A model generated the notes under the pieces. That model was given only the letters and a program-made list of their open reading frames with translations, did no database searches and was not told the DNA's origin. From positions 843,574-907,573 of the forward strand of contig VXAU01002502.1 in the NCBI GenBank assembly GCA_013399695.1: DNA of 64,000 bases, in the 5' to 3' direction. Positions within the stretch are counted from its first letter, which is position 1. Each line of letters opens with the position of its first letter. The translations under genes were made by a program, and so were the position numbers. Source of the DNA: Formicarius rufipectus. Its lineage: Eukaryota > Chordata > Aves > Passeriformes > Formicariidae. This document shows, one piece after another, positions 47,659 through 59,541 of this stretch.

Positions 47659-50211
47659 CAGATATAGAAAGTACTTACTAAGATCTAAAGTAAAGTAGGT
47701 AGAAAAATCAGTATTTCAGCACTAAAGAGATTATTACATAGGAAGCAAAAGTCCATATCAATATAATATTCTGTGTCAAAAGTAACTTCATTGTTTCTAT
47801 AATGGTATTAATGCCCATTGAAGTAGCAACTGAAATACAGCGTGTCATATTATTTCCTATTTTATGAGCAGATTTTTTTTTGGTGGTTTGTTTTAAAGAA
47901 ACTAGACTCTTTTAGAACCATACCAACACCCAGGACATTTTTATCTCTTGACATGAAAACTCTTTAAAGTAATACATGCAGAACAAAAATATTTTAAAAC
48001 TAAGAATATGACTGTATTTAGTTTTGATTCCTGAGGACAAAGTGAGTTTTTCTAAGAGGTAAATATTCACTCTTATTTTACCAGTTCAATATCACATCAA
48101 TACATTTATATTCCAAGAATAAGGAGAATAGAATAATTCAGGTGTAAGCATTACCTTTATTCTGGTGCTATGAAAAAAACAATCTAATTGTCTTTTTAAC
48201 ACCAACAGTATCAGCAGCTACAGTGATAATATTTAAAGAAAATTCTTATATTTATGTTAATATACCATAATAAATACTTACAAAAAATATTAACCATCCA
48301 AGCCTTTTTTGTGAATCAAGCATTAATTTCTAATATCATCATTAGAAAAAAACACTTTTAAAAAATCTGTATTTTGAAAGAAAACCAGCCATTTAATCAG
48401 CTAATAGGGTGTATTGTAATGAAAGTAGTGCAGTGTTTATTATTTAGCTAAATAATGTGAGAGGGATTAAAGTTTAGGACACAAATGTTCTTTTCAGTCT
48501 GTTTTGTAAATTTTGATAAGTAAAATTAAACTACAACATGTCTAGTTTGGGGGTTTTGTCTATTTGTTTGGGGAGTGTGAGTGCTGTGTGCTCATTTTTA
48601 TTTTGTGTCAAGCAAACATAACAAATATTAAACAAGTTTGCTAAAGTACTACTCAATTAGGTTTTTCCCTTTCTGTTAAATAGAAAAACTCTAAAAGGAA
48701 GAGCACACATATATTTGATGGGCACTGTGCACTAGGGATCTGTCTCAATGATGCTTTAAAAATGGACTCTGAAGATGTCTAGGTTTGCTGTACCAGCGAA
48801 GTAAATACTTCCTGTTTAAAGCTTGCTAGATTTTTCCTGTTGCTTCACTGTGAATTTCACTGCTAAAATTAATTGAAATGGCATTTTCTTGTATATATTA
48901 AACTGTTGATTAAAGAAAGCATCAGCAAATTTAGTCAATTGTTTCAAGTATGTGCTTTGGAGATAACTTAAAAATCGTCTAATTTCTCACTACTTTACTA
49001 TTTTCACATTTTAGACATAAAGCAACTGACCAACTGTTCAATGTTATGCTTTACTAGACCACTGCAAATCCTGAATATTTGAGCTGTTTCAACACAAGCA
49101 GTTGTAAATATAAATATTATTTCAAAATGAGTATGCTATGAAAGTGCTTTTAGAACACAGCAGCAGCACGGACTTGTAGTTCATTAGTCTACATGCAAGG
49201 AAGATACTATGAATTTAAAGTCACAGCTGAAATATTTTCTGTAAGATTAATAGATGTGGTATAGATTTTACATATATACATATATATTTAAGGAGAACAG
49301 TTTGTTTGAGAAAGGCAAGAGCTCACCTTAGTATTCAGGGCATGGATGATTATTTTTATTACTTATTACTTCCTTCCTCCCCCATAACCTCTGCTTGCAA
49401 ATGAGAATTTTGGGCAACTCCATTATAGAAACATGAAATCATCTAGGTTTTACAGTTTGAATATAATCCTAATATATAAGAAGATCACTATCACCTGAGC
49501 TCCCAGTTCGCTCAGAGTGAAATACAGGTTTGCGTAAAAATCCCAAAGACAGTTAAAGCATTAGGCAGCTTCTATATAAAACTACTATGTGGACATGATT
49601 ATTCAATTAAATAATATCAGATTTGTGCAGATAGGAAACAAATAAGCTGTTCAAGAGATGCAGCACACGGTTTTAATGCTATGATCAACTTCAAGTTTGT
49701 TTTCAGTATTACAAAGCCTGGCCAAAGGTAAACAAATTGTAAGGTTTTGGTCTTCCTCTGTTCAGATTCCATACATATTTCAGGAGTAATTACTCCAAAT
49801 TTCACTAACTACCTGAACGAAAGAAACACAGATTGTGAGAAGAACTGACAGATGGACTGTCAACTGATTGGAAAACAGTCTCTCTTCTTCCTGATAGTTG
49901 TGTTACCTCATATACTTCAGTCTAACAACTCCCTCTCTCTTTCCAGAGGTGTGAACTCGGAAGTAAAAAATACCCATGTAAGAGGTTGCATTTCTGCATA
50001 GAATTTACTTTATTACATCCCCAAATTCTCCTGCTTTTGCACATCAAATCTTAGACCCCCTGTAGATATAAAAACTCACAGATGACCAACAAAACTTCGT
50101 CACTGCACTAAGCTGCAAAGATTAGCCTGCATTTGCACTAAGGACAGGTGTCTTGAAGTGCTGTCAGTGAGAATTCTCACATACCACCTAAATACTATTA
50201 TGCAATATAGG

Positions 50212-50237
50212 GGATGTTCTCTCCAAAGAGAACATCC
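50212..50237. repeat. Perfect inverted repeat, 11-bp arms, 4-base loop
   Basis: GGATGTTCTCT, loop CCAA, AGAGAACATCC. All eleven pairs match. It is too short for a microRNA precursor. Confidence 0.85.
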
Positions 50238-51884
50238 ATATGTTCAAAAGAATTACTTAGGGAAAAGATACACATCTATTCTAATTACCTTTTAAGACGT
50301 AGTTTGTAGCCCTGCCAGAGACACTTTGCCACTGTGAGACTAGCATACTGTGTAAAAAGGTTATCAGAGATAAAAGGATTAAAATCCTGAACGTTTTCCT
50401 AGAGCAGCATTTTGAACTCTCGACAGATGTCACTAATGTACCTGATTTACAGTGCATACACTTTTACATTTTGTCATTTATATTGACTTTCCATTTGACA
50501 CTAATGGATAATCAAGGTCAACTAAACCATAATCAATTAGTCTGCATTAATTGGTGGTCAGAACTACATTTTTCTTGTGATTTCCAACATATCCATGCAC
50601 CGCACATCTTTCTGCTTTCCCTAGGGCCCCCCTCAAGCATGTTGCTTTCAGAGTAATTATAATGAGTTAGAATGTCTTCATTTAATGATAGATATTTCTG
50701 TAAATTATTCTCCAGAAGCACCAAAAAAGAGGTAAATTTTGCCTCAAAATATTCCATGTTTTGATCAAAAATATAATTTTCTTTTTTTAGCAACATATTG
50801 GCAGTAATACAATAAAAAAGATCTTGACAATCAGAGTGGCAGGTAGAAAGGCAGACTGGAAGCTTCCATCTCAGAAAATACTCCTAAAGAGAGGAGAGGG
50901 TTTTAAAAAAAAAGAAAAGGAAATGTTTCTGCTGCAGGCTCAGAGGGCTCCTGTTCATACAGAACTGGGGAGGTCAGATTATCCCTTCAACTGAATCAGG
51001 ACATGGCTTATAAATTAAAATTGCTTCTTCCTGCCTTGCCAAAATCTGCAGAAAGGAAGATCATTATGATTAAAAGATATGGGATTGTCTGGCATCAGAA
51101 TAAACAACTGGATGAACCTGTTTATTAAGCACCTCTTTTTCTCTTCTATGCAAAGTTCTTCTCCTTTCTCTCCCTACCCAGATAAACCTACTCCTAAGTA
51201 TCTTATCCCTAGCATTCTTGTTAACTTCAGAAGCATCATGAATTTATCTTTGAGCCTCATGAGAATCACAACTAAACTTCATTTGATCCTGAGAAAACAA
51301 ATTCCTAATGTGAAGTCTTTACAGAATTAAGAAAGCCTTCTAGTCCTCAGTCTTATAAAAATACAAAAGAAAGTCATCTACACGTCTAATGTGCAGCTGC
51401 CTTACTTTTTCCTGGACAGACAGATTGGGATGCATGGTCCTGCTCCCAGGTTCTCTGTATTCTGATCATTCAACAGTGATGGAAAGAAACAGAAACGTGG
51501 TTCTGTTGTGAGGAGGCAGCCTCATCCTCCAGTGTATTGAATGCTGCCCTCATTTTGGGGTTATTCACAGACTTTCTGACCAGGCATTTTGTGCCATTAT
51601 TCAGACTGACCCCATTTAGCAGTCATAGGATGTGTCCAAGAGATTCCAGGTGAACCCTACAGCCAGCGGGAGTTTGTTGCATGGATGGGTTGTAACTCCT
51701 TAAGCACAATAGCCCACCCAATTTCCCAACCATTATTCATCCACTCAACAATTTGGCTACAAGGATGCAATGGGAAAACATGCTAACAGCTGTAAGGAAT
51801 CTAAGGTAAACAATATGCTTTTCTCCCTTTGCCCATTTTTGTTGGTAAATTTGTGCAGTCTGCAGTTTCCTCCCATGAGGAAGA

Positions 51885-52190
51885 GGAGGTAGGCACTGAT
51901 CCCTTCTCTCTGGTGACCACTGACAGGACCTGAGGGAACAGACATGAAGCTGTGTCAGGGGAGGTTTAGGTTGGATGTTAGAAAAATATTCTTCACCTCA
52001 GTGTCTGGTGGTTAGGTGCTGGAACAGGGAAGGCATGAGAGCACCAAACCTGAGGCTGTTCAAGACATGTTTAGACAACACTTTCAGGCACGTGATGGGA
52101 TTCTTGAGGGATTCCCATGCAGGGTCGGGAGCTAGACCTCAATGATCCTTGTTGGATCCCTTCCAACTCAGGGTATTCCATGATTTTATG
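51885..52190 (+). mobile_element. CR1 LINE 3' end
   Basis: CR1 3' landmarks appear in order: GACCACTGACAGGACCTGAG, GTGTCAGGGGAGGTTTAGGT with TGGATGTTAGAAAAATATTCTTCACC, GGTGCTGGAACAGG, GGATTCTTGAGGGATTCCC, then CAATGATCCTTGTTGGATCC with CTTCCAACTCAGGGTATTCC and a final ATGATTTTATG tail. The CR1 subtype with a TTGAGGGA block is indicated. It is 5'-truncated, as usual, and lies in plus orientation. Confidence 0.9.
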
Positions 52191-53692
52191 TCATTCCCAG
52201 ACACTTTGTCCTTTATCTGTCCGGATGTGTCCCTTATAGGATGCTTTTTTGAAGAATGTGAAGTTTACCTACTTTGAGCAACAAGTGACCTCTCCCTTGA
52301 CATTACCTTCCAAATGACAGGAAGCAGCCTTGCAATGACATCAGACAGCTTCTCAGTACCCCTGAGGCATCCCACTGGACTGCAGGCTAGGCTCAGAGAC
52401 TTAGAAAACACAGGTGCTGCATTACCAGAAGAATCCATGGAAGTGCCATTAGTATCTCAGCCTTTTTGATGTTCTGAGATATCTACTGCCCCACTGATCA
52501 GTAAGACCACAGATTCCTTAGTGAGTTTCCAGGAATGTCTGCAATTTAATGGTGCTCACTTTTAACTCAGTAAAGCAGGATTGACCTGCATGGACAGCAG
52601 TAACAACTTGGGAATGACCAGCAGTCACTTTCCTAAAAATCTCATTCTGCAAGCGCAGAAATAGCACACTTACTTGAGGCCTCTCAAAGAAAAGCATGCA
52701 ACTAATGGCCTCTGAAAGCTTGTCACTCAAAGGTAGTCTCAGATTCTAGTCTAAGGCCTTCATGCAAGTAGAACAATTATTCAGGTTGCTGCCATGGAGA
52801 CTTATACTGCCAAGAGACTGATGGCAAGTGTCATGAAGATAACAAAATTTTTCCACAAGGTGGAATTTATTTGATCATTTTGCGATCTGGGTCAGAACAT
52901 TTTGGTTTTTGCCACCCAAGGCAGAAGTTTCATGAATATTCACACCAGAACTCCTTTTAACCATATTCTCCAAATAGCTTCTGACACTGTGTTTGAGGAT
53001 GTTGAAGACCCCAATGCAGTGACACATCAGCAATTCTCTCTGCAGGTTAATCCCTTTGCTTCCACTCCCATTAACAATACATTCCAGGCTGTACTAAAAT
53101 GTGCTCACATATGAAAGCACCTAATGTCAGCATGCTTGAACAAAGACAGCAAGAGCAGGGCAATACAGAAGTTACTTTGTTTGAAGCAGTGTGTGTTGTT
53201 TGCTGCTGTATGTACAACCGGCAGAGCCCTCCTAGGCCAGCAGTACTCTGTGAGGGTAGAGTGTGACAGAGTCTTTGCAGATCTTGGCCCTTCATCCTTT
53301 GTAATTTTGGCCATTTTTCTTCTTACCTGTTTCAAAGTAATATCTTCCAACTGAAAGACCAAGGAAGTCAATTAACATTTATTTAGCTGCATCTTAAACC
53401 GTACCTATAAACAGCCTAAAATGTCAGGTTTTACTGAGCAGGCAGTTCCATCCGAGACATCCAGCACCTTAGCAACTCAAAATTAAGAACAGGTGCCCTA
53501 TTCACAGAAAGGTAATGTACAAATCATGGAGCATCTCCAAACTATACTAAGAACTAGAGAAACTATGGGGCTGATCTTTCCATATTGAAGAAAAGAAGGA
53601 TTTTAATTATTTTGCTTGATTTTTTTTCACCATAGCAACAAATGATTGTTCTGGGTTTTCTGCTGCTCTGAGTTTCTTATTCTAATATCCAA
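52191..53692. other. Unique non-coding block
   Basis: No gene or repeat was recognised. Frames on both strands around 52902-53371 overlap each other and match nothing known. Confidence 0.5.
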
Positions 53693-54308
53693 AGTCATAG
53701 GTTGACCTTGGCTGGATGCCAGTTGCCCACCAAGCTGTTCTATCACTCCCCTCCTCAGCAGGTGGGGCAGGGAATGGAAAAAGACAAACAACAACAAAAA
53801 ATCACAAACAAACCAAACAAAAGACCCCCGAAAAAACACCTTGTGGTCAAAATATGGACAATTTAATATAGGAAAAGCAAAGACCACACACAGAAGGAAA
53901 GGATGAAAAAATGTTTTTTTCTCTACTTCCCATCAGCAGGTGATGTCCAGCCACTTTCCAGGCTTCAGTACATGTCATTGTTGCTCCAGAAGAAAAACTC
54001 CCTTTCCCTTAGCTTTTATTGCTGAGCTGGCGTGATATGGTATGGAATATCCCTTTGGTCTATTTGGGTCAACTGTCCTGGCTAGGTCCCCTCCCAAGAC
54101 CTTGCCCACCCCCAGCCTACAGTTGAGGGGGGAACATAAGAGAGAGGGTGATAATGCTGTGCCACCTCTGCTCAGCAGCAGCCAAAACAGTGGTGTGTCA
54201 CCAACACCTTTCTAAATACCAATAAAAAGCACAGTACCAAGTGTTCCAATGGAGAAAATTAAATGAGCACTGCTGCAGAGAAAGTCCATCTCAGCCAGAA
54301 CCATTACA
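53693..54308 (-). mobile_element. Solo LTR, avian endogenous retrovirus (family A)
   Basis: This is the longest of three copies. It starts at a degraded TGTC (AGTCATAGGTTGACC), continues through GGATGCCAGTTGCCCACCAA, TTCTATCACTCCCCTCCTCA and an A/C-rich insert, and ends TCTCAGCCAGAACCATTACA. On the minus strand, ATTAAA (complement near 53861) lies where the polyadenylation signal is expected, and an AATAAAAG box (complement near 54015) sits at the TATA position. Over its right half it aligns with the copy at 9.25 kb. No internal retroviral region is attached and the flanks show no matching target duplication. Confidence 0.85.
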
Positions 54309-56346
54309 AATATAGATGCACAATACCTGTGTCCACTGCCTTTAGGCCAAGTAAGAGAAGGTAGGCAACAGATTGGTCAGTATTTCTTTCCAGCTAATGC
54401 TAAAACCTCCAGTCAAATTCAGTTGAAGGAGACAGGCAGGCAATACCAAAAAGAAATACAGAAATAAATCCTTTGCTGATGAAAGACAGGCACTTCTGAC
54501 AAAGTGTTATGCGTTGTTTTTACACAACATGAAAACCAGAATTACAGTCCAGCCACATACTTAGAGCAACTCTGCCAACAGTGGTTTTCCTCTTGCATAA
54601 GCCTTTTATGGGCCCTTTATTTCCCAGTGTAGGAATTGTATTTCACATTGTAGGAACAGGTACTTCACAGGGTTCCCCACCTCACCTCTGCACCAGCCTG
54701 CTGCTTCACTATAAAAAACAGATGAAGGCTTCTTCAAATATAATTTTATACCAGAAGAAAAAATTTCTGCATGAGCCAGCCAGTTAAAGCACTGAGAAAG
54801 TCAAGTTTTGTCATCACAAGACAGAGACAAAACAATGATGACATATCTGGTGCCAGACTGGAACTACGCAGTATCCTTCTGCTCACACTAAGGCTTGGAG
54901 AGAGGATTTAAACCTTTCACAGACTAAACCATCATTATGCTCTTCCTCCTCATAGTCAGGGCACCCTGCAGAGTCTCTCCCGAGCACAAGGGAAGAATGG
55001 AAAAGAAATAGGAACTGCAAGGCCTGGGAGCTCACTCAATATTAACATGCAGAGTCACTTGGACAAGAAGGTGTCAGCTGAAGCTCCTCTTTAGGCCATT
55101 TTGCAAATGTTTGCTCTTCAAAAATGCCAGTTTTGCCAGTTTACAAGCTCATCCACTAAACATTTACACTTACCTATCACTTTTAGGCCTGCTGTCTGGA
55201 AGCTGACTACAGGGTTTAAGTTAGCACTGTTCAGTTGTGCAATTTAATGCTGGGAGCGCTTTGGCAAAGCTTCCTCCAGATCACTTACATAGAAAAAGGC
55301 AACAAGTAGGAAAAAAAAATAAATCTCCACCTGCCTTTGCAGCATTCAGTAACACTGTTGCTATATCAGAGGTGTTACTCAAGTTGGTGCACGGAATATG
55401 CACTTTAAGACAACCAGAAATGACAAAAAGAAAGAATTCCTGAACAAATAGAATTAATTTGCTTCATATACCAAGAAGGTAAGAAAACATTGTGCCTGAT
55501 TTGTACGAAAGTTACTGCTGTTATGAAACACTAAAACATCAAAAGGCATTACTTGACAAATCACAAGTCATTTAATAAATTCACTGCTGATTACCTTAGG
55601 GACAAAGCAGAACTGCTGCTTAATGGTTCACTTTTGAGAAATTGGTTAAGGAAATGAAGCTGCTATGCATGCTGGCTGCATTAAGCTTGCTGAAAACACT
55701 GAAAGGAAGAAGCCACGTAGGCAAGACATTCAAGACTGCATGCTAAAAGTTTCAGGCATCTTCCCCCTGAGAAATAAAGCTACATTTAATAAAAATCAGC
55801 TCACTTGTGGCATCAGTTCACAGTGAGCAGAAGACCTTTGTAACCAAGTTCAAAAGAACACAGAAAAATTTGCTGCATTTCCACAGTACTGAATTAGAGT
55901 ATGAATACCAGATCTGAGCTTTTTATTTTAATGGAGAATGAATGAGGAATTCATAACTTCTAAGGAGTTACTTGCCCATATCTTGAATCAAACCAATCAT
56001 TTTGTAATCCACCTGTCAGATTTTTGATTAAAACAACATGAAAAACTTTAGGAGGTACATTTCCTGTGATAAGAAGCTAAAATCAGAGTACAAAAACCAA
56101 AGCGCAAAAATAAAGTTGCTGAAGCATATATATCTGTGTTTTTTAAATATAGAGTTCTTGTTGCATCCATTTTCAAAATGTATCATATCATGAACCTGCC
56201 GTTGAAATGCATATAAATTCTGCAGCTCAAAGTCATAAACTCTTTTTTGTCTACTTCTGATTGTGAGAGTTTTTTTGAATATATCAAACATGTCAGACCA
56301 GAAAGATTGCTGAGCAGCACAGAAGTGTCAACCAAAGAGAGAAGGA
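54309..56346. other. Unique non-coding block
   Basis: No gene or interspersed element was recognised. Frames are under 70 codons except for an unsupported 87-codon minus frame near 56028. Confidence 0.5.
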
Positions 56347-57046
56347 TTTATACCCCAGAGTGCTGTGCAGTCCTTCAGAAGGACCTTGACAGGCTGGAGA
56401 AGTGGGCAGAAAAGAACCGTCTGAAATTCAAGAAGAGCAAGTGGAGGGCTCTGCACCTGGGGAGGAATAACCCCACGTACCAGTAGAGGCCAGGAGCTGA
56501 CCTGATGAAAAATCAAAAGGTCAAAGACCCTCTATTGAGCCCCAGAGGGGCTTCACCTGGAGTGCTGTGTCCAATTCTGGGCTTCTCAGGACAAGAGAGA
56601 CATGGAGCTCCTGGAGCAGGTCCAGTGAAGGACAACAAAGATGATTAAGAGACTGAAATATTTCCCTAACTAGGAAAGGCTGAGTGAGCTGGACCTCTCC
56701 AGCATTGAGAAGAGATGACTGAGAAGAGACCTCATCAATATCCATCAGTATCTGAAGGGAGAGTGTCAAGAAGATGTACCAGGCTCTGCTCAGTGTTGTC
56801 AAGCAATAGGACAAGAGGCAAGAGGCAGAAACTGATGCACAGAAAGTTCTACCTCAATATGATGAAAAATGTCTTTGCTGTGCAGGTGACTGAGAACTGC
56901 ATAGATTGCCCAGAAAGGGTGTGGAGTCTCCCTCACTGGAGGTATTCAGGAAATGTCTAGTCACAATCCCATGCCATGTGCTCTGGGATGTCCCTTCAGG
57001 TGACACAGAGTGGTCCCTTCCAACCTGACCTATTCCATGATTGCTA
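56347..57046 (+). mobile_element. CR1 LINE 3' part, including the end of the RT reading frame
   Basis: The first about 135 bases still translate as the C-terminal end of the CR1 ORF2 protein in plus frame: LQKDLDRLEKWAEKNRLKF, then ALHLGRNNP, where the family has a similar HLGRNNP motif. The frame then reaches a stop. Next come CACCTGGAGTGCTGTGTCCA, GGAGCTCCTGGAGCAGGTCC, the GAGACCTCATCAATATCCAT block, GTGTGGAGTCTCCCTCACTG and a final GGTCCCTTCCAACCTGACC with ATTCCATGATT tail. A few hundred bases of the consensus are missing around 56490-56540. CR1 ORF2 encodes an endonuclease and reverse transcriptase that copies the element; this copy is dead. Confidence 0.92.
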
Positions 57047-58764
57047 AAGAAAGTAAGTTGAATAATTCCTTTATTCAACAGTGAAAGGTTTCATTCAAGA
57101 ACAAGCAAAATTGAACTTGTAGTTTGCTTCATCTTCTTTGCATCCTTCGTTTACCCACTGTTCATGCAGTGGTGCAAGAAAGGGGAGAAGTGTCCAAGAA
57201 AAGGTAAATCTCATTCCACCTAAATGTTGGATTGGGGTCTAGAATTACAGAGGGGAGGTGGAGCTTTTTTTTTCTTTTTTTTGGAGGGTGGAGGGGAGGG
57301 CAGGGTGAGTTGGTTTTTTTTTTTCCTCATCACTAAAATAAGTTTTTATATTTTTTTCTTTGGTTTAGAGATGTCTGTAAGATTCTAACAGCCTTACATC
57401 ATCAACAATGCAAGAATCTAAAATGCAACTATTCATTTTCAATACACGGTTCTTCCAAAATGTTTCTGTTTTCTTAGTGTTACAAGAAGCAAACTATACA
57501 GCAAAATTTTATTTTCAGTGAGGGCTCCACAGGTGGGACTGGACAGCACATTTTGGTGTATCAATCCAAGAGACTGAACACAGGTCACACAGATTGCCAG
57601 ATTAAAACCTACGTGAATTATCCGAGCGCCACTGTGAATGACAACATCCCTGTTTTGAGGCATTTTGGAGAGAATATTGGGGAGGAGAGACTTCCCTAGA
57701 AAGCTGGTTTGGTGTAAAAGGCATCACTTCTTTGAGGTGAGGTTGTTGTGGAATTTTTGTTTTCCCTACCTAAAAGTTACATCCATCTTCAGAAAAGCAA
57801 CAGGAGAACAAGGAGACACGCCGGTACACACCAGCATTAGTTACAGATATGGCAGAACTTCTCAAGCTGTTACACGGAGGTGTCGAGCAAACTGCTAAAG
57901 CTATTACCTACCATGGCTAGTTTGCAACAGCAAAGGTATGGCTTTCCATTCTGAAGTCATAACATGGTTTTAACCCGAGGAGTTTTGCAATCCCACTTCC
58001 TGTAAAAAAGGACAGCCTTTTGTTCTCAGAACTGTACAGAAAACATCATTATACCTGAGTGCGTGCAAACAAAAAAACCTGAGTTGCTCACCTTGAGACC
58101 TGTCAGAAATCAGAGGACAAAAGATGACACTCAGTGTTTGCCAAACAGTGAAAGAAAATGTTGATCTTATTCTTTAAAATGTACTGTTTGAAAATAGGAC
58201 AGAAGAAAGGCTTTTCAAACTTTGTCTCCCATGAAAGCATGTCTCATTCCTTCATTTCCGAAGGGATTACCTTCAAAATGTAAGACATCTTTGATAGAGC
58301 TTGTTCTCATTTACTGAAAACAAATGAAAGTGGAAGCAACAAGGGAGAGGAACATAGATGCCCTACATTACATACAACTGATATTCTTTGCTAGCACAAG
58401 TTTTACTGAAAAATACTTTGTTTTCATGTTTTCTTCCCCAAGAGAATGTTGATATGGAAAGAGTAGCAACTGAAGATGTGTCACCTACCAACCACCTGCA
58501 ACGTGTTCTTCAGAGAATACTGGCAACAAACAGAAAATTACTCACTTCTCTGTGTGTGTCCATGTGCCTGTATTTATCTCCCTACCTCCTTAAAAAAAAA
58601 ATCTGTATCTTGAAGTTACCAGATCTATGCGGAAAAACCTAAGCTCTAGAAAACTGAAAGAAAAATATCAGTATGGAATTGCATAAAAACTATCAAGTAA
58701 ATGTCCACTCAGTCCGGTTCTCCAGCTTTGTGTTTCCCCGCTTGCAGCACCAGATGAAAGCAGA
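57047..58764. other. Unique non-coding block with T-rich and G-rich runs
   Basis: Homopolymeric T and a G-run cluster lie near 57266-57330. The rest shows no gene or recognised repeat. Confidence 0.5.
57286..57305 (+). other. Putative G-quadruplex motif
   Basis: Four G runs (GGG, GGGG, GGG, GGG) separated by loops of 4, 1 and 2 bases satisfy the usual G3+N1-7 rule. The motif sits between two T-rich tracts and so can be single-stranded easily. No function is implied. Confidence 0.6.
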
Positions 58765-59541
58765 AGAATTCGCTATAGAGAATTGTTGAGGTGGGAAAAT
58801 ACTTTTAAGATCAAGCCCAACCTTCAATCCAGCACTACCATCATGGTCATGTTTAAATCATGTCCTCAAGTGCCACATCCACACATTTTTTTTAAACACT
58901 ACCAGAGATTGTGACTCAACCACTTCCCTGGGCAGACTGTTCCAGTGCTTCACAGCCCTTTACATGAAAAAAAAATAAAAATTCCTAATATGTGATCTAA
59001 ACCTCTCCAGGCACAACTTGAGGCCATTTCCTCTTGTCACCTGGAAGAAGAGACCCACCCACACCAAACTACAACCTCCTTTCAGGTAGTTGCAGAGAAT
59101 AATGTGGTCTCAGACTTCTTTTCTCCAGACAAAGCCAGGGAACCCCCCAGTTCCCTCAGCCACTTATCAGATTTGTGTTCCAGACCCTTCACCAGCTTCA
59201 CTGCTTTTCTCTGGACTCACTCCAGCACCTCAATGCCCTTCTTGTACAGAGGGGCCCAAAACTGGACACAGCACTTGAGATGTGGCCTCACCAGTACCAA
59301 GTACAGAAGGAAAATCATTACCCTGGTCCTGCTGGCCACACTATTGCTGATACAAGCCAGGATGCCATGGGCCTTCTTGGCCACTTAGACACACTCTGGC
59401 TCATGTTCAGCCACCGTTGACCAGCATCTCCAGGTCATTTCCTGATGGGCATCTTTCCAGGCCCTCTGCTCCCAGGCTGTAGCACTGCATGAGGTTGTTG
59501 AGGTAAACGCACAGGACTCAGAATTTTGCCTTGTTGAACCT
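58765..59541 (-). mobile_element. CR1 LINE fragment, long
   Basis: This is the reverse complement of a CR1 3' region of about 777 bases. From the left there is a GAATTGTTGAGGTGGGAAAA tail-side block, TTCCCTGGGCAGACTGTTCC, AACCTCTCCAGGCACAACTT, TTTCTCTGGACTCACTCCAG, CAAAACTGGACACAGCACTT, CTTGAGATGTGGCCTCACCA, and on the right TAGCACTGCATGAGGTTGTT followed by GCCTTGTTGAACCTCA, which is the end of the RT coding part. It is the best preserved CR1 in the window, and its open frames on plus are antisense artefacts. Confidence 0.93.

Larger units (their letters stand above)
47313..51884. other. Repeat-poor unique block, possible conserved non-coding DNA
   Basis: Apart from a purine-pyrimidine tract near 47.6 kb, no interspersed repeat was recognised over 4.5 kb. 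Stretches around 48380-48480 and 48810-49030 have the AT-rich but complex look of conserved regulatory elements (TTTAGCTAAATAATG, TTTAATCAGCTAATAG, AAAATTAATTGAAATGG). No gene was recognised. The largest frames are under 90 codons. Confidence 0.4.

Noticed and set aside
47251..47667. 138-codon plus open frame, the longest in the window
   Set aside because: It begins inside an old CR1 remnant and ends in an AC-type repeat, with no protein family similarity.
32225..54308. Possible complete provirus between the same-orientation LTRs
   Set aside because: No gag, pol or env-like sequence and no primer-binding site was seen between them, and LTR spacing is too large; they are separate solo LTRs.
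59090..59420. Overlapping plus frames of 62 to 94 codons
   Set aside because: They are antisense translations of a CR1 element.
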